A DNA stretch of 64,000 nt from JACVRX01 sp963831385 (lineage in GTDB: Bacteria > Actinomycetota > Actinomycetes > Jiangellales > Jiangellaceae): positions 124,001 to 188,000 of the forward strand of contig CAWHPW010000011.1 in assembly GCA_963831385.1 (NCBI GenBank). Direction: 5' to 3'. The notes under the pieces were generated by a model, which saw only the letters and a program-made list of their open reading frames with translations, was not told the DNA's origin and ran no database searches. The position numbers were made by a program, and so were the translations under genes. Every line of letters begins with the position of its first letter. Position 1 is the stretch's first letter. Shown piece by piece: positions 61,219 through 64,000 of the stretch.

Positions 61219-62744
61219 TGTCCCACGACAGCACAGCCGTGGAGAACACGGCACCCCAGCCCGAGCGCGGCGTCGAGAACGACCACGGGCACCGACACCT
61301 GGGCATCGCGCTGACCATCATCACCGCAGCCCAGCTGATGATCGTCCTGGACGCGTCGGTGGTGAACATCGCACTGCCGTCGATCCAGACCGATCTGGGC
61401 TTCTCGTCCGCCAACCTGCCGTGGGTTATCAACGCCTACGTGGTCGCCTTTGGCGGGCTACTCCTGCTCGGCGGCCGCGCGGGTGACTTGCTGGGCCGGC
61501 GCCGCATTTTCATGGCCGGAATCGGGCTGTTCACGCTGGCGTCGTTGCTCGGCGGCATGGCCCAGGGCGAGGCCTGGCTGCTCGGGGCGCGGGCCCTGCA
61601 GGGAGTCGGCGCCGCCATCGTCGCGCCAACCGCGCTGGCGCTAATCACGACGACGTTTCCGGCGGGACCACCACGCAACCGTGCCTTCGCCGTCTACGCC
61701 GCAATGTCCGGGGCGGGCGCCGCGATCGGCCTCATTCTGGGCGGTGCGCTCACCGAGGTGTCGTGGCGGTGGACGCTGTTCATCAACATCCCGATCGGCA
61801 TCCTGCTCATTTGGTTGGCGCCCCGATTCCTTGGCGAGTCTCCGCCGCAGCACGGTCGCTTCGACCTGCTTGGCGCGCTGGTGGGAACGAGCGGTCTGGT
61901 CGCGGTGGTCTACGGCCTTACCCACGCCGCCTCGCACGAGTGGACATCACCGACAACGATCGCCCTCCTTGTGGTCGGCGTCGGCCTACTCGTGGCCTTC
62001 CTGGTCATCGAGTCGCGGGTCAAGCATCCGTTGTTGCCGATGCGGATCCTGGCCGATCGCACTCGGGCCGTGAGCTTCGTCGCGATGCTCATCATCGGCG
62101 CGGCGCTGTTCTCCACGTTCTACTTCATCAGCCTTTTCGTCCAACAGGTCCTCGGCTACGACCCGTTGCAGGCTGGTTTCGCATTCCTGCCGTTCAGCGC
62201 CGGCATCGTCGTCGCCGCGCAGACCGCCTCCGCCCTCGCCTCGCGGGTCGACCCGCGCTGGATCGCCGGCGCCGGCGCCGCGATATCGGCCGTCGGGATG
62301 TGGGGCTATACACAGCTGACCATCGAATCGACCTATCTGAACGGGCTGCTGCCGTGGATCATCGTGACCTCGGTCGGCATGGGCTTCGCATTCGTGGCGC
62401 TCACCTTGACCGCTGTGAGCCGGATCGCGCGCGAAGATTCCGGCGTAGGAGCCGGTGTGCTCAATACGACGCAGCAGATCGGCGGCGCGCTCGGTCTGGC
62501 CCTGCTCGGCACCCTCGCCACGCAGGCCGCCGTCGACAAGGCCGAGGAGCTCACCGTGCTCGCGCAGAGCGGTCAGGTCGACCCCAACCTGATTCCGCTC
62601 CTGGCACAGACCGAGGGCTCGTCACTGGCGTTCTGGGTCGCGGCGAGCATGCTCCTGGCCAGCGCACTGATCGCGGTGTTCGGTCTCAACATCAAGCACG
62701 AGGAGCTCACCGCTGACAGCCTGGAGGCTCAGCCCGTCGGCTGA
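61218..62744 (+). CDS. MFS transporter, DHA2 (EmrB/QacA) family
   Basis: A 508-residue, 14-helix drug:H+ antiporter. The motif near helix 1 is LMIVLDASVVNIALPSIQTD. The loop motif is GGRAGDLLGRRRIFMAG, followed by ALQGVGAAIVAPTALALITT (motif C region). It probably exports a hydrophobic or cationic compound that is also the ligand of the TetR partner. ATG at 61218. Confidence 0.92.
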   Translation: MSHDSTAVENTAPQPERGVENDHGHRHLGIALTIITAAQLMIVLDASVVNIALPSIQTDLGFSSANLPWVINAYVVAFGGLLLLGGRAGDLLGRRRIFMAGIGLFTLASLLGGMAQGEAWLLGARALQGVGAAIVAPTALALITTTFPAGPPRNRAFAVYAAMSGAGAAIGLILGGALTEVSWRWTLFINIPIGILLIWLAPRFLGESPPQHGRFDLLGALVGTSGLVAVVYGLTHAASHEWTSPTTIALLVVGVGLLVAFLVIESRVKHPLLPMRILADRTRAVSFVAMLIIGAALFSTFYFISLFVQQVLGYDPLQAGFAFLPFSAGIVVAAQTASALASRVDPRWIAGAGAAISAVGMWGYTQLTIESTYLNGLLPWIIVTSVGMGFAFVALTLTAVSRIAREDSGVGAGVLNTTQQIGGALGLALLGTLATQAAVDKAEELTVLAQSGQVDPNLIPLLAQTEGSSLAFWVAASMLLASALIAVFGLNIKHEELTADSLEAQPVG

Positions 62745-62776
62745 CCGATACACCTGGCGGCCTGGCGCGATCTCAC

Positions 62777-63460
62777 CTACGGTGACGTGTCCAGGCCGAC
62801 CAGGCTGGCTGAGACGACGGCAGGCGCCGCCAGATCGGTGTTGTCGAGGATCACCGTCGCGTGCTCCCATGGTAGGGCGTCGCGCAGATAGAGGCGTTGT
62901 CCTTCGACGTAGCGTCGGTTGCCGACCGCGTGCGGGTCAGGTGACCAACCGTCGCGCCGCGAGCAGCGGGCGACCGAGACGCCAAAGCTGACGTGCAGAA
63001 AGATCGAGAAGTCCCAGTTCGCTCGTAGCTGGGGCCGGTGCAGGAAGATCCCGTCGAGGATCAGCGCCGCGTCCGCATCAGCCTGCTGCTCCGGCGCCGC
63101 TACCGGGACGTCGGCCCGGTGGTCGAAGACAGCCACCCGGAACCGGCCAGATCCACCCGGCGCGAACGGCGTGAGCAAAGACTCGAAGAGCCGCGCGTAG
63201 TCATACGAGTCACGGTAGAAACCCTCCGGCGACGTCCGCCCAAGCCGGTACCGGTCGACCCGGGGGCGATGAAAGCCATCGACAGACGCGCGCACAACCG
63301 AGCGGCCGCTGCTCATGACGCGAGTCGCCAGTTCGTCTGCGAACACCGTCTTGCCGGCGCCGTCGACACCGTCGACTGCCACCCGCAGCCGCCGTTCAGG
63401 ATGCAACCCGACCAGTCGCTCGGCGAGCGTCGCGAGAACTGTGTCACGAGGCGTTACCAC
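62777..63460 (-). CDS. Uridine kinase-like P-loop protein
   Basis: A 227-residue kinase of the uridine kinase/phosphoribulokinase group. The P-loop is VAVDGVDGAGKTVFADELAT, followed by VRASVDGFHRPRVDRYRLGR and SPEGFYRDSYDYARLFESLL. NRRYVEGQRLYLRDALPWEH is near the C-terminus. The substrate may be uridine or another nucleoside or sugar. The GTG at 63460 is preferred; an ATG at 63520 would collide with the divergent gene and pass through a strong hairpin. Neither has a clear ribosome site. Confidence 0.8.
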   Translation of the reverse strand: MVTPRDTVLATLAERLVGLHPERRLRVAVDGVDGAGKTVFADELATRVMSSGRSVVRASVDGFHRPRVDRYRLGRTSPEGFYRDSYDYARLFESLLTPFAPGGSGRFRVAVFDHRADVPVAAPEQQADADAALILDGIFLHRPQLRANWDFSIFLHVSFGVSVARCSRRDGWSPDPHAVGNRRYVEGQRLYLRDALPWEHATVILDNTDLAAPAVVSASLVGLDTSP

Positions 63461-63465
63461 ATGCC

Positions 63466-63495
63466 GGCTGTGGATCGCCGAAGCGATCCACAGCC
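63466..63495 (-). promoter_or_regulatory. 13-bp hairpin with UUCG loop in a divergent gap
   Basis: On the minus strand GGCTGTGGATCGC, loop TTCG, GCGATCCACAGCC forms a very stable cUUCGg hairpin just before the kinase start. It may be an mRNA leader structure or terminator. Located between divergent genes. Confidence 0.5.
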
Positions 63496-63518
63496 TGCCT
63501 GGAGCAGCATCAGACGGC

Positions 63519-63929
63519 ATGGACACCATCACCACCCTCGCCAGCGAGGTCGAAGCGTTCCGGTTCTTGACCACCATTGTCGCGGTCGGCGAATTGCGGC
63601 CCGGCTCACTTCTGGTCGCTTGTACCGACGCCGACGACCACCCGGGAACGATCGTGGCAGTCGACGAGGTCCCGGCCGATCCGCCGCAACATTCCCGGGT
63701 TCGCGCTCTCGGCCAACTCCTCGAACTCGTCGCCGCAAGTGGCCACTGCGGTGGTCTGCTCGCAGTGTCGCGGCTCGGCGAGTGCCGGGTCCACGGTGGC
63801 GACCTGGCCTGGCACGACGCGTTCGCCGCGACGTCTCGGGGAGTCGGGCTCAGCTGTCACGGCACCTACCTGGTCACTCCTGCCGGAATGTGCCGTGTGC
63901 GACCGCGGCCCTTGACCATCGCGGCGTAG
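63519..63929 (+). CDS. Hypothetical protein
   Basis: A 136-residue soluble protein without recognised motifs (ASEVEAFRFLTTIVAVGELR; GSLLVACTDADDHPGTIVAV; HCGGLLAVSRLGECRVHGGD). Composition and codon use fit the genome. ATG at 63519; it is divergent from the kinase gene. Confidence 0.6.
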   Translation: MDTITTLASEVEAFRFLTTIVAVGELRPGSLLVACTDADDHPGTIVAVDEVPADPPQHSRVRALGQLLELVAASGHCGGLLAVSRLGECRVHGGDLAWHDAFAATSRGVGLSCHGTYLVTPAGMCRVRPRPLTIAA

Positions 63930-63949
63930 CCGCCCGACAGAGCAAGCGA

Positions 63950-64000
63950 TCAGGCATGGAACCAGTCGCTGGCACGCACCGCACGCATCGCCGCGCGCCG
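63950..64000 (-). CDS. Possible end of a minus-strand gene (partial)
   Basis: The minus strand ends with RRAAMRAVRASDWFHA followed by TGA at 63950-63952. The composition looks coding, but only 16 residues are visible, so the product cannot be named. Confidence 0.3.
   Translation of the reverse strand, partial: RRAAMRAVRASDWFHA

Overview
The window is 64 kb of high-GC DNA with short intergenic gaps, many GTG starts, frequent 4-base GTGA/ATGA gene overlaps and Sec/lipoprotein signals. Gene content and order (steA-steB-murJ-pyrG-nudix-xerD-parA-scpA-scpB-rluB-cmk-der, then DUF881-sbp-DUF881-gcvH-garA-ftsR-DUF151-merR-gcvP) match the chromosomal core of an actinomycete, related to the Rv1697-Rv1713 and Rv1823-Rv1832 blocks of Mycobacterium. 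No mycobacterium-specific genes are seen. An actinomycete outside Mycobacteriales is likely, but the genus cannot be fixed from the sequence.

Layout. 1-18.1 kb: conserved housekeeping block for envelope export (SteA end, SteB, an MraY-like protein, MurJ, a glycosyltransferase), CTP synthesis, alanine dehydrogenase, XerD/ParA/ScpAB chromosome maintenance, aromatic amino acids (AroH, TyrA), Cmk, PlsC and the GTPase Der. 18.1-21.5 kb: a structured non-coding RNA candidate with its own promoter and terminator, a DUF1304 membrane protein, YjbQ, tRNA-Pro(GGG) with a PD-(D/E)XK nuclease gene directly behind it, and a DUF1835 protein. 21.5-30.4 kb: CDP-alcohol phosphatidyltransferase, the DUF881/Sbp cassette, GcvH, the FHA protein GarA, two MerR regulators, DUF151 and GcvP, with recognisable promoters. 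30.6-33.6 kb: tldE and a frame-disrupted tldD. 33.6-36.3 kb: a type III PKS / methyltransferase / flavoprotein operon like srsABC (phenolic lipids). 36.3-39.0 kb: an ECF SigK/RskA pair translationally coupled to a lipoprotein with an internally duplicated His-containing domain. 39.0-44.2 kb: a HAD phosphatase, two neighbouring polysaccharide deacetylase paralogues (one with its catalytic motif destroyed), and two secreted or surface proteins.

44.3-64 kb is accessory: small enzymes (GNATs, an ABM protein, AKR, VOC proteins, a nucleoside hydrolase, GDPD, an alpha/beta hydrolase, uridine kinase-like), TetR- and XRE-linked efflux or redox genes with visible operators, a UvrA2-like ATPase and an AraC-VOC-MFS segment. 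This part carries signs of decay and duplication: two frameshifted genes, a 71-bp repeat joining the 3' ends of two unrelated genes, and two VOC gene remnants. No CRISPR array, prophage or complete insertion sequence was seen.

Most interesting points: the four-helix RNA at about 18391-18580, the tRNA-linked nuclease, the deacetylase pseudoenzyme, the lipoprotein-SigK-RskA operon and the MraY-like protein between SteB and MurJ.
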